Shown here: positions 20,138 through 32,500 of the stretch, in pieces
How the letters are laid out: each line of letters starts with the position of its first letter
Numbering within the stretch: position 1 is the stretch's first letter
Source of the DNA: Ursidibacter maritimus
GTDB lineage: Bacteria > Pseudomonadota > Gammaproteobacteria > Enterobacterales > Pasteurellaceae
Length of the DNA stretch: 64,000 bases
Direction: 5' to 3'
NCBI RefSeq assembly: GCF_009761395.1
Contig: NZ_LEKN01000012.1
Coordinates: 48,181-112,180, forward strand
The notes under the pieces: model-generated
Seen by the model: the letters and a program-made list of their open reading frames with translations, nothing else
The model's database searches: none
What the model was told of the DNA's origin: nothing
Made by a program: the position numbers and the translations under genes

Positions 20138-20584
20138 TTATTGTGTTTCTAATTTAGATAACACATCATCTAATTCAGGGTTATCTTCTCTTGGAATCGG
20201 TCTTGGTTTACCATTTTTATCAATCGCAACGAAAGTAAATAACGCCTCCGTTACGCAATAGCGATCACGACCGCCATCGGCGACTTTTTTGATCCACACT
20301 TCAACTTTAACTTGCATTGAAGTACGACCGACTTTGACACATTTTCCATAACAACAAACCACGTCGCCCACCGCAACAGGACGGATAAAGCTCATACTAT
20401 CCACAGAGACCGTTACCACACGCCCACGAGCCAACTCTTTAGCTAAAATTGCACCGCCCATATCCATTTGCGACATTATCCAACCACCAAAAATATCGCC
20501 ATTTGCATTAGTGTCTGATGGCATTGCTAATGTGCGTAAAATTAACGTTCCTTCTGGCTGACGTACTTCCTGTTTAGTTTCCAT
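20138..20584 (-). CDS. yciA: Acyl-CoA thioesterase YciA
   Basis: This 148-residue hotdog-fold thioesterase hydrolyses a broad range of acyl-CoAs in the cytoplasm. The active-site segment [18 protein letters not shown] (about 27-44) contains the catalytic Asp and Gly. The start overlaps the end of yciB by 11 bp, indicating coupled translation. Confidence 0.92.
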   Translation of the reverse strand: METKQEVRQPEGTLILRTLAMPSDTNANGDIFGGWIMSQMDMGGAILAKELARGRVVTVSVDSMSFIRPVAVGDVVCCYGKCVKVGRTSMQVKVEVWIKKVADGGRDRYCVTEALFTFVAIDKNGKPRPIPREDNPELDDVLSKLETQ

Positions 20585-21122
20585 TTGATTCCTCTTGTTG
20601 TTTTAAATGCGGATAAAGATAAAAACCTGTGCCGATCACAGCGATTAAACTTAGCCCTGTTAAGCCAAAGACTTTAAAGTTTGTCCAAACATCGTCAGAG
20701 AAAAATTCGCTGATTACAATGTTGATGATCATACAAACAATAAAGAACCCCGCCCAACCTAAATTCAGTTTTTCCCAAACATTACTCGGTAATTTTAACT
20801 CTTTGCCTAATAACATTTGAACCAACGGTTTTTTAAAGACAAATTGGCTAACCAATAATGCAGTTGCAAATAAACCATTCACTAAAGTAACTTTCCATTT
20901 TAAAAAGGCAAGATCGTTAAAATAAGCGGTCAGTAACCCAAAAAATACGACCGAAACACCTAAAATCCATTGGGATTTTTCGATTTTTTTATAAAGCACT
21001 TTAAGTGCAATTAGTTGAACCACTGTTGCCACTACTAAAACTAATGCAGCTTCTTGCACTCCATAGGTTTTATAGACAACAAAAAAGAGTATTAAAGGAA
21101 TAAATTCTAAAAGTTGTTTCAT
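20574..21122 (-). CDS. yciB: Inner-membrane septation protein A family (YciB)
   Basis: This 182-residue integral membrane protein has five hydrophobic helices. It starts [20 protein letters not shown] and has the conserved [17 protein letters not shown] and FKVFGLTGL segments. YciB interacts with cell-elongation and division proteins and contributes to envelope integrity. It lies in the order yciC, yciB, yciA. Confidence 0.9.
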   Translation of the reverse strand: MKQLLEFIPLILFFVVYKTYGVQEAALVLVVATVVQLIALKVLYKKIEKSQWILGVSVVFFGLLTAYFNDLAFLKWKVTLVNGLFATALLVSQFVFKKPLVQMLLGKELKLPSNVWEKLNLGWAGFFIVCMIINIVISEFFSDDVWTNFKVFGLTGLSLIAVIGTGFYLYPHLKQQEESNGN

Positions 21123-21142
21123 TATCTCTCTCCAGTTTTATA

Positions 21143-21889
21143 TTATCTTTGTGGCAATGTGCGGAAAATTTGATAAAAACGGAAACTAAAAATCACAAAA
21201 AAGAGATTAAGTACCGCACTCACGAAGTAAGAAATAATCACGCCTAAACTGCCAGCAATACCTGAAAATAAAGAGCCTAATGCACTTGGAATGAAATAGC
21301 TCAAAATACAGAATAAGAAGATAACCAGCATTTTGCCACGGCTTAACTGCCAAGTATGTTTGATGGTTTGAGTTACGCTTAATTGTGGCTCTTCAATTAA
21401 ATAGGCATAAACAACCAAGCATAATTTAATAAAGATAAATAACCCTGCAATCATCAACGGTAAGATCATAATCGCCACATTACCTGCTTGAGCAGCTGTT
21501 CCACCAAAGGCAATGGCAACAGATAAAGGTACTACCATCACTAAACTTAATACAATGACCGCAGGCAATTTTTGCAAGGTTGCCACAATATTTTGGAAGA
21601 AATGTTGATATTCCCCTTTGCTGATCGATTTAATATTTAAAATCAGTAACACATTGACAAAAACGCTGATAATTCCTGAAATAAGGGTAGGATAAAATTG
21701 TGCAGAAAGCACAGATTGCAAAGCTTCTGGTGATTTTAACTCTTGTTCGGAAAGCTGAACAGGCGGCATAAAATAAAAGCTCGCCAACTGCAAAACCAAT
21801 AACAGCCCCACCCCGAACAGCGTAAAATTGGGTTGATTCCGCATAAAATTCCAACTATCTTGCAATAAACCTAGAAAGTTAATCGGCAT
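21143..21889 (-). CDS. yciC: Inner-membrane protein YciC (UPF0259)
   Basis: This 248-residue polytopic membrane protein of the UPF0259 family has about six hydrophobic segments. It occupies the expected place 20 bp before yciB and is of nearly the same length as E. coli YciC (247). YciC and YciB are thought to act together in envelope homeostasis. No enzyme motif is seen. Confidence 0.85.
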   Translation of the reverse strand: MPINFLGLLQDSWNFMRNQPNFTLFGVGLLLVLQLASFYFMPPVQLSEQELKSPEALQSVLSAQFYPTLISGIISVFVNVLLILNIKSISKGEYQHFFQNIVATLQKLPAVIVLSLVMVVPLSVAIAFGGTAAQAGNVAIMILPLMIAGLFIFIKLCLVVYAYLIEEPQLSVTQTIKHTWQLSRGKMLVIFLFCILSYFIPSALGSLFSGIAGSLGVIISYFVSAVLNLFFVIFSFRFYQIFRTLPQR

Positions 21890-22013
21890 TGAGAAATCCT
21901 TAAAATGAAGTAAAAATTGCTAGAAGTATAGCAAGAGTTACTTCATTTCGCTATTGTAGATTTTACAAACTTAGCTAAAATAACTAACCAATTCATTCAC
22001 TTATGGGAAATTT

Positions 22014-22448
22014 ATGTATAACACATTCCAAGCGGGGCAAGATTATCTCAATACCTTCCCAAATCAGAAAAAACTTAACCTTTTTATGCCTGATTATCGA
22101 TTGATCCGCTTAGTCAAATTTGCTTCTAAGGTAATGCCTGCTTTTGCGTGTTTTGCGATTATTTGGCAATACTGCTTTGCTGATCCTGAACAATCGATTA
22201 CAGCAAATGCCACACTCACCGCCTTGTTTGCATTAAGTATTCCATTTCAAGGGTTATATTGGTTAGGCAGACGGGCAAAATCTCCCCTTCCGCTCTCTTT
22301 ATTAGAATGGTATGAAACTCTCCGCCAAAAATTGATTAGTGAACGGCATAAAATTGCCGATCAAGCGGTGCCTTCCTACCAAGATTTTGCAAATTTACTA
22401 CAACTTGCCGAGAAAACCTGGGGGCAAAGTTATTTTGATGAGTTATAA
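22014..22448 (+). CDS. yfbV: UPF0208 membrane protein YfbV
   Basis: The 144-residue protein has two membrane helices (about 42-60 and 66-85). The conserved FALSIPFQGLYWLGRRAKSP stretch and a cytoplasmic C-tail with YQDFANLLQLAEKTW mark it as YfbV, reported to affect Ter macrodomain positioning in E. coli. Divergent from yciC with a 124-bp promoter gap; cmoA follows 47 bp downstream. Confidence 0.85.
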   Translation: MYNTFQAGQDYLNTFPNQKKLNLFMPDYRLIRLVKFASKVMPAFACFAIIWQYCFADPEQSITANATLTALFALSIPFQGLYWLGRRAKSPLPLSLLEWYETLRQKLISERHKIADQAVPSYQDFANLLQLAEKTWGQSYFDEL

Positions 22449-22462
22449 TAATCCCGCAATGA

Positions 22463-23221
<759 letters not shown>

Positions 23222-23371
23222 CCATTTCAACCATACCTATCGAATACAAAACAGTTCTTTTTACAGTTTGGGGCAAATATGATTTGCCCTAGCCATTAAA
23301 AAAATCTTCATTCGGCCATAGAACCTTTATAAGATCTGATTGCTTTTTACTTCAAATTAGCGTTTTCATTC

Positions 23372-23466
23372 TGACACACTCAGTGTGTCCCTACATAACA
23401 AAATAAAATTGGTTATTTTTCAATTAGTTATATTTTTTCTTGTAGGGACGCACTGAGTGCGTCCGA
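23372..23466. repeat. Dispersed palindromic repeat, copy 1
   Basis: An outer palindrome CACTCAGTGTGTCCCTACA opens the element and its near-complement TGTAGGGACGCACTGAGTGC closes it, about 93 bp in all around an AT-rich core with ATTTTTCAATTAGTTAT. A closely similar element lies at 34381-34471, and a degenerate half lies just to the right at 23493-23508. No coding capacity; it resembles a REP- or MITE-type repeat. Confidence 0.75.
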
Positions 23467-23539
23467 ATTAAAACAGACTTTGTCAATAATCTGGGACACA
23501 CTGTGTGTTTACGCTTATTAAATACAATAAATCCCATAA

Positions 23540-23571
23540 AAAAACCCCCTTTCAGAAGAAAGGGGGTTTTT
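23540..23571. terminator. Terminator of the adhesin gene
   Basis: AAAAACCCCCTTTC (23540-23553) pairs with GAAAGGGGGTTTTT (23558-23571) over 14 bp with a 4-base loop, 28 bases past the adhesin stop. A runs on one side and T runs on the other make it work on both strands. Confidence 0.92.
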
Positions 23572-23599
23572 ATCATTAGTCAGTTAGACTAAAGCATTA

Positions 23600-26500
23600 T
23601 TACCATTGGTAACCAACGCCTACAGATCCACCAACGTCACCGCGGGTATTCGCATTACCTTGAAGTTTCAAGATAAGTTTACCGTTGTCAGATGCACGTG
23701 AGTAACCCACTGCAACTGCGCTTTGACCTTTGAATGTACCTGCAGAAGCCGCTACCATTGATTTACCTGGGATGTAAACTTGTGGTAAACCAGCCGCAGC
23801 GTTCGCACCAGCGATACCAGCACGAAGATCTTTACCTTGACGGTTGATCTTGTTGTTTAACTGGTTAGCAACGTTGTTTACAGTGCCTTTTAATTGGCTT
23901 ACGTTCACAGCATCAGTATCTTTAACACCTGGTGCTACGTTACTGATAACTTTGTTGCCTGCGTTGATGCCAGTAGTACTCATAGAAGGACCATCTTTAA
24001 TACCAATGCTTTCTGTCGCCTCAACCTTGTTGAAACTTACATCATCAGCAGTTGCGTAAGTTACTTTACCGTTAGCTTCTTGTTTAACAGTTAAGTTCTT
24101 ACCTGCAGCCATATCAACTTTCTTACCAGGGTTGATAACTTCAGCACCAGTAGATGCTGGATCTTTCTTACCACCGTTTTCAGATGTAGTTAGTGTAAAG
24201 CCAGACTTATTGATAGCATTCGCTACAGTTGTTGCATTAACCACTTTAGCTGCTTCTGCGGCATCTGTTGGTGCAGACACTGTACCATCTGCATTTGGTG
24301 TCAATGTCGTGGTCTTAGGTGCTGCCACTACTAAGTTGCCATTGTCGTCAACTGTGATTGAATCGCCATCAACTTTAAGGTCAACTTTAACACCGTTTGG
24401 ACCAACAGTTACGTTAGTACCTTTGCCAGTATTGTCGGCTTTCACGTCAACTTTAATGCCTTCGTTGGTTACGGTTGCAGTTGTACCTTTACCGTCAACA
24501 GCTTTCACGTCAACTTTGATGCCTTCGTTGGTTACGGTTGCAGTTGTACCTTTACCGTCAACAGCTTTCACGTCAAATGTAACGTTGCTTACTTTGCCGT
24601 CAGCAGAAGTATCAACTTTAGCAGTTGTGCCTTTGCCGTCTTTGAAGTTCACAGTGTCATAAGGCTTCACAAAGTCTTTGGCTGCGCCATTACCTTGCAA
24701 GTTCCAGCCTGCGTTCAATACATCGCCAACAGTTGCAGCGTTGTTCTTGATGTCGTTCACATTTGCTGCTGGGAAGCTTGCAGAAGTGGTAGGCTCAGTA
24801 GTACCAGTCTTCGCACCTTGTAGGTTACCTGCTACGTTGTTCACGGTTACAGGAGCGTTGTTATCGCCTAGTGTCAAGGTGTTCGGTGCTGTTGTAGTCA
24901 TATTAACCACATTGTCACCATTCTTCAGACTTACGCCTTTGAACTCTGGAGTTTCAGCAAACTTAACAACCAACTTACCGTCTATGTTTTCAACGTAAGT
25001 GTTCTTATCGCTTACAGGTGTATTTGCTTTAGCACCACCAACGATATCAAGGGTTTCGTTCAGTTTCTTAGTAACAACTTTACCGTCATTACCAACGAAC
25101 TTCAGACCATCATTCAAGGTAGCTACTTTTTCAGGAGCGCCCATTGTGCCGTCTGGGTTCACAGGAACGTATTCGATACGAGTTTTGGTTTCACCTGGTT
25201 GACCGTCAACACCTGCAGGACCATCAACAACTTTGATGTTCGCAGAAGGAGTTTTGCCGTCAGCACCCTTAGGACCAGTTAAGCCGATAGAGCCGTCTTT
25301 GCCGTTCAATACAACAGAAGAACCATCTTTACCGTTTACGCCCACAGTACCATCTTTACCTGGTTTGCCGTCAGCACCTTTCTCACCAACTTGAACATCG
25401 GTAACTTCAATCTTATCTTTCAACGATACTTCGTAACCGTTGTCGATTTGAGTTACTTTGATGTTGTTGCCAGCATTCAAGGTGAAGCTGTCGTCTTTGC
25501 CGATACGCTTATCAGTTGACTTGTCTTCAAACTCGCCACCATTCGCTTTACCAGTCAAGTTAAAGCCACTGTTGTTGATGCTTGTGTTCAACTTATTGTA
25601 CACATCACCCAACTGATCTTCAGTCGCTGCTTGACCTGAAACGAAGTTATTCGGATCGAAGGTCTTATTGCTCAAGCCACCGATAGTACCGTTATCGCCA
25701 TCGATGGTAACTTTGTTATTGTCGCCACCAATCTTAACAACAGGTGCTAGGTTGAAGGTTACATTGTTACCGTCTTTAGTGATCTTGATGTTACCATCTG
25801 TATTGTTCAGATCAACAGTTGCATTTGGACCAACTTTGCTTGAATCCTTACCATTAGCTGTCAAGTTAAAGCCGGTGTTTTGAATCGCATTGTTCAAGTC
25901 ACCTACGTTAACTGCGTTGTTTACAGTCAATGGATTTTCAGCTGCGTTTTTCAAGTTTTCCAAGTATGGTTTAGCTTGGTTTTCTGGGCTGCTGATACTG
26001 CTAGCGATGTTGGTTAGCTTAGTCGGAGCTGTTTGGTTGCTGCCGTTGTTCATAGACGCAATCACGTCTTTAGGTTCAACAACATCACCGTCTGCAGTTA
26101 CGAATTTATCACCAGCTTTGAATACTTTCTTACCGTCAGCAGTACTGTACACAACAGGTTGTTGAGCAGATTCTACGACGTCTTGAGCATTCACATCAAC
26201 AGTGATGGTCGCTACGCCTTCTTTAACGTCACCAGTGACAGTCGCAAGACCTGTGCCTACAAAGTTCACTTTGTCAGCATTACGTACTTGGCTACCGAAA
26301 CCATTGTCAGTTGCAGTCACTACCCAACCTAGGTGTGCTAGGTCGCCCACAGTCGCAGCGTTGCTTGCGATTGGGTTAGGCTCACCAGTCGGTGCATATA
26401 CGTTACGAAGATCTAACAAGCCTTGATCTGGAGCTGTGTCATCATCTTCGTTCAATAATGGAACATTGCTTTTTACGTTACCCAATGTTACAGGCTCGCC

Positions 26501-29500
26501 TTTCTCGTTTGGAGCGGCTGCTGGGTTGATTAGGTTAGTAGTCAAGTTTTCAGGCTTAACCTCGCTGTTACTTGGTTTGCCATCTGCATTAACGCGGAAA
26601 TACTTATCACCCACTTTCGCTACTGGGTTACCAGCTGGGTCAGTAAACTGAACAGGCAAGCCAACTACGTTTACAGAGATGTTGCTTACTTTACCGTCTG
26701 CATCAGTTTCTACCACTGCTTGAGTGTTGCCACCATTTACAAAGTTCAAGGTGTCGTAAGGCTTAACAAAGTCTCTCGCTTCCTTGTTGTTTTGTAGGTT
26801 GAAACCTGCGTTCAATACATCGCTTACAGTTGCAGCGTTGTTCTTGATACTGTCAACATTATCAGGCGTTTTTTGTGCAGTGGTCGGAGCATCAGCTTTT
26901 GAACCGTCTGCTTTAGTGTCGCCTTTGTTTACCGTTTCCGGCAAGTTGCTTGCTATGTTAGTAATGGTAACAGGTGCATTATCTTTACCACCAACTACCA
27001 AAGTATTTGGCTTAACAGCATCAGCAGCTAGATTTACGTTGTTACCATTGTTGGTCAATTTCACTTCTGTGAATTCTGGACGATCAGCGAACTTAACAGT
27101 CAGCTTACCACCTTTGTTTTCAACGTAAGTGTTCTTATCAGATACATTGTCTTTATCTGTAGAACCACCAACGATGTCAAGCGTTTCGTTTAGTTTCTTA
27201 GCAATCGGAGCGTCAGTATTGTTGTTGCCTTGGAACTTCAAGCCGTCGTTTAAGGTAGCCACTTTTTCAGGTTCACCTTTAGTGCCGTCTGGGTTCACAG
27301 GAACGTATTCAATACGAGTTTTGGTTTCACCTGGTTTACCGTCAGAGCCTAGACCATCCACACCTACAGGACCGTTCACGACAGTGATGTCAGCTTTTGG
27401 TGCAGGCTGTGCAGGAGCTGGTTGACCATCAGTACCGTTAGTACCTGGTTTACCATTCAAGGTAATTTTATCAGCTTCTAGCTCGTCTTTGGTTGCAAAG
27501 GTGAACTCACCGTCTTTCTGTTTCACTTTCAAGTTTTTACCAGCTTGAAGTTTCACAGTTGAGCCTGGCTTGACTAGGTAGTCTTTTTTACCCGCTTCGT
27601 CGTCAAACGCTTCATCGTCACGAGCGATGGTCGCTGTAAAGCCAGAGTTGTTGATAGCGTTAACAACATCTTGAGTGGTTGCAACTTTTGGTGCTTCTTT
27701 GGTATCAGTAGTTGTCGCTGTACCATTTGCATTGTTCGTTACAGCACCTGCATCAGCAGCTGCATTGAATGCAATCTTGATTTCACGAACATTGTTTTTA
27801 GTTTCACCAGTTACGGTTACACCTGTGTCGCCTACGAATTTCACTTCGTTAGCGTTTTTCACCGCTTCAGAGTAAGTATCGCCTGCAGAAACTACCCAGC
27901 CCATGTTGCGGATATCGCCCACAGTGGCTACGTTATTGTCTGATGGAGCATTTGGTGCATCTTTAGCAAGATTTACCAAGCCTGCAGCAGCTTTCTTGGT
28001 GTCAGGAGCATCAGCTGCGGTGTAAGGCTTCAAGCCACTTACTACGTTACCCAAAGTAGTCGCATCGCCTTTTTGGTTTGGCTTAGCGGTAGGATTGATA
28101 ACGTTTGCTACCAACTCTTCAGGAGCAACTTCATTAGTAGTTGGTTTACCTTCTGCATCTACGGTGTAGAACTTATCGCCAACTTTCGCTACTGGTTTGC
28201 CATTTGCGTCAGTATATTGAACAGGCAAGCCAACTACGTTTACAGAGATGTTGCTTACTTTGCCTTCGTTGGTTACGTCAACCACAGCTTGAGTGTTGCC
28301 ACCGTCTTTGATGTTTAGGGTATCAAAGGCTTTAACGAAGTCTTTTTCACCACCATTGTTTTGTAGGTTGAAACCTGCGTTCAACACGTCGCCTACGGTC
28401 GCAACATTGCTGTTGTTCACGTCAGCAGGTGCTACACCTGTGGTAGTTGGAGCGGTTGTACCAGTCTTCGCACCGTTTAGGTTGCCTTCAACGTTGGTAA
28501 TGGTGGTTGGTGTTGTGCCGTCTGCTTTAGATACTTTGATGTTATCGCCGTCAGCAGTCAATTTAGGGCCAGTTACAGCACCAGCAGCATTAGGCGCACC
28601 TAGTTGAACAGAAGTGAACGATACATCTTCTTTGGTAGCGTAAGTTACTTTACCGTTTTCTTGTTTAACAGTTAGGTTCTTACCTGCCACCAATTCAACT
28701 TCATCACCTGGGTTGATGACTTCATCAGCACCAGCAAGTTTCTCACCGCCATCAACTTTAGAAGTTTTTAGCGTGAAACCTGAGTTGTTGATTGCGTTTA
28801 CAACGTCGCTTGTGGTTGCAAGTTTGGTGTCATCTGCATTATCAGTTTTCGCTTTGTTGCCTTCTACAATGATGTCACCTTTAGTGCCAGTAACCACATC
28901 AGCAGCTTTCACATCCACAGTGTAAGTAGTGATGTTATCCGCACCTGCAGGAGTTGCCGTCACACTCGCCAAGCTATCTTGAGCAGCTTGAACTTTCGTA
29001 TCTTTAGCATTTACGGTGTAAGTTGTGCCACCGGTGGTTGCGTTTGGTGTTGCAACAACAGAAACAACGTTTGTACCTGCAGCCACGTCAACTTTAGTTG
29101 CGTTCAACTGTTGAAGATTTACTGCATCAGTTGGGTTAACACCTGCTGTTACGTTCGTGATTGGCTTGCTACCTGCATCGATGCCAGCAGCATTGATGGT
29201 TACAGGGCCAGCTTTCACTTCGTTCGCTGTTACATTGGTGAATGTTACGTTATCTAGCGTTGAGAACGTGAAGTTAGCACCCGCTTGTACCACTTTCAGG
29301 TTTTTACCTGCTTTAAGTGTTACTTTTTCGCCTGGATTTACCAATTCTTCGGTTGCAGTTTCAGACTCACCACCTTCAGCTTTACCAGAAGTTGCGATCC
29401 AACCTGAATTGTTGATTGCATTTACAACGTCGTTTGTGGTTGCAAGTTTCGGAGCATCTGCCTTGTTGGTTGTTGTTGCTGTACCATTGGTGTTGTTAGT

Positions 29501-32500
29501 CACGTCACCTTTGTTGTCTGCAACAAATTTAGTAGCGTTCACTTCTACTTTCACAGTCGATACATCGCCTGCTGTGGTGATGTTAACAGTGGTGGTTGTG
29601 CCATTCACGAAGTTCACGACATTACCTGCAGTGACTTTGTCTTTTTCTGCACCGTTTTCTTGCAGTGTCCAAGAAACGTTGTTTACAGTATCAACCAAAG
29701 TAGAGGCATTGACTAGGCTTGTGCCTGCTGCTGGTTTAACGGCTTGACCATTGTCACCGATGGTTGGGGCAGCGGTCTTGGCATTGAATGTCACATCAAA
29801 TACGCCATTGCCTTTGTCTTTTACGTCAGAAGTTACGCTGTCGCTATCCACAAAGTTCACTCTGTCGCCTGGGTTGATGAAGCCAACTTTGGCGGTGTTG
29901 TTACCCAGTGTCCAACCGCTGTTATTGATGGCATTAGCGATTTGGGTCGCATTTACCATTCTGTCGCCATTGGTAGGTGTTGCCACTTTACCAGGGTTGT
30001 TCGGTGCGGTTTCAGGATTCACATCCAACGTAGTGGTTTGTGGCGTTTGTGGTTTGGTTGAAATGGTGAACTTATTGCTGGCTTGAGTGATGTCCACGCC
30101 ATCGCCTGCGATCAGCTCAACCAAAGTACCCGGACGAACGACGTTGTCTGTGTTACGGCCTGTTGATGTGCCTGTGGTATCAGCAGCTTTATCCACTGTG
30201 ATGCGGATACCTGAGTTGTTGATTGCTTCAGCAAGCACTTTGTCATTGACCAAGCCTGTCGCTGCATTTGGTGCAATAACAGAACCTGTTCTGCCAACCT
30301 CTGGCGTATTAGCCTGTGTGGTTTTGACATTGATGACTGGCTTGCCATCGTTGGCATTGATTGATGTGGTAGTGAATGACGTAGGATCGCCTTGGATGTG
30401 AAATTCGCCATTGATAGGGTAAACAGACAGATTAGGATCTGTACCAACTTTCAAACCGCCAGCAGAGCCTGAGGCTTTGGCAGAGATGGTGAATTCTTTA
30501 CCATTTTGGGCGATGTTGATGTTCTCGCCTGCGATGAATTTGACTTCATCACCTGCTTTTACAGCAGTTTTGGCAGGATTACCGCCTGTGTTTGTGCCTG
30601 TACCTGTTTGACCAGAGTTTACGAAGAACGCAGCGTTGTTTACGGCATTCATCACGTCTTGAGTGGTCGCTACTTTATTTGGCGCGCCGCCACTTGCAGT
30701 ACCTACACCACTGTCAACATTAAGTGTGCCGAAATCAACGTTATAAGTAACGTTCACGCCACCTTTGTCGTTGGCAGTTACGGTAGAGGTTGTACCCTTG
30801 CCGTTAGTGAAGTTAACTTGGTCGCCTGGGTTGATAAATCCAGCAGAAGTACCATCATTGTTACCAGCTTTCCAGCCTGCTGCGTTGATCGCATCAGCTA
30901 CGTTTTGAGCAGTGGTCAATGCATTTGGATTTGAAGCAGCAAGATTGTTACCAGCAACAGTAGCTGCATCTGGGCTAACTTTCGCTTTACCATCAGTTGA
31001 TTCTGTGGCTAGTTTTTGAGTTGCCACATCATACACTACTTTCGCACCGTCGCCATCAGCAGTAACAGTCGCTACAGTCAATGTACCGTTTGAGAAGTCG
31101 ATGTTTTCGGTTGGAATGATGTTCGCTACTGCGTTGGTTTTTTCACCACGCTGACTAACATTGAAACCTTGCTCGATACGATCAGCCACTAGATATAGCT
31201 GTGAGCCGTTGATGGCATCGGTAGAAGTTGCAGAGATATTACCTGCCGCTACGTTGATGATTTGGCGTTCTTTGCCTTTAGCACCTACGCTCACCACGCC
31301 TTTATCTGGAGCACCTTTCCCCTCAAAACCGCTGTAGGTATAAGTACGCACAGTAGCGGTGTTTTCTGTTGTCGCTGGGCGGTCGGTAGAGTCGTTACCT
31401 AGAATGACGCTGTTGGCTTGAGTAGCAGTTACATCGTTACCTACCACGAAAGTGTTAGCAACGTTTACGGTGTTGTTATTACCCACAATACGGCTTTCTT
31501 CGCCGCCGCCATTCATCTTGTTGTTGTTACCGAACACACCTGCGTTGTTGGCAGCGACTGGAGCACCTTCGGCACCGTTGTTGTTACCTAGAGCATAAGT
31601 ACCGTTACCACTGATGAATGATGGGTCACCGAATGCACCAGAGTTGTCGCCAGTAACTACGTTACCAAAACCTACTGAGATAGATTGTTCACCAGCAGCA
31701 GTCGAACCTGTACCGATGGCGATGGCATCTTTTTTCTGACCTTTGGTCAGAGCGATGGCATCGTAGGCTTGTTTTTTAGCTTTGAAGTCAGCAATTTTAG
31801 CTTCGAACGCTGTCTTAGCTGTGTTATATTCTACTTTAGCCGCATCTTCTTTTGCCTGAGCCGCTTTTGTTTCAGGAGCCGCTGGACCTTTACTAAACCT
31901 GAATGAAACTTTCTCTGCTGCAGCTTCTTGCTGAATCTCTAGTTTTGTGGCGTATTCTTTTTGGGCTACAAGCATTGCTGCTTCAGCTGCGTCCAAGGCT
32001 TCACGAGCGGCTTGGATTTGCTCTTTGTTTGTGCCAGCGACAGCATTATTACCGATGGCGATGCTGTTATCTGTTGAAGCGAAGCTGTTTGCACCCACTG
32101 AGGTTGATTGGTTGCCCAATGCTCTGGCTCTGGCACCGCTTGCCAAGGCTTCTGTGCCATTGGCTGTCGCCAATGCACCTTGTGCCACTGCACGCAGACC
32201 TTCTGCTTTGGCCTGACGACCTTGAGCGATGGTTAGATCGCTGACAGCTTGAGCTTCTGTACCAAAGGCCAATGAATGATTGCCTGTGGATACAGCTTGT
32301 ACACCCAATGCCACCGACTGAACGCCGTCCGCAATGGTAGTGTCTGCGTTATATTTGGTAGCGAACTGCTGACCAACGCTAGGACTCGTTGTTGACGCTG
32401 CGGTCAGGAAATCCGATCCACCGATGGCGATGGACTGTAGGGATTTTGCCGTAGCCGACTGACCGATGGCTGTCGCACCAAATCCTTGAACAGCCGCAGT

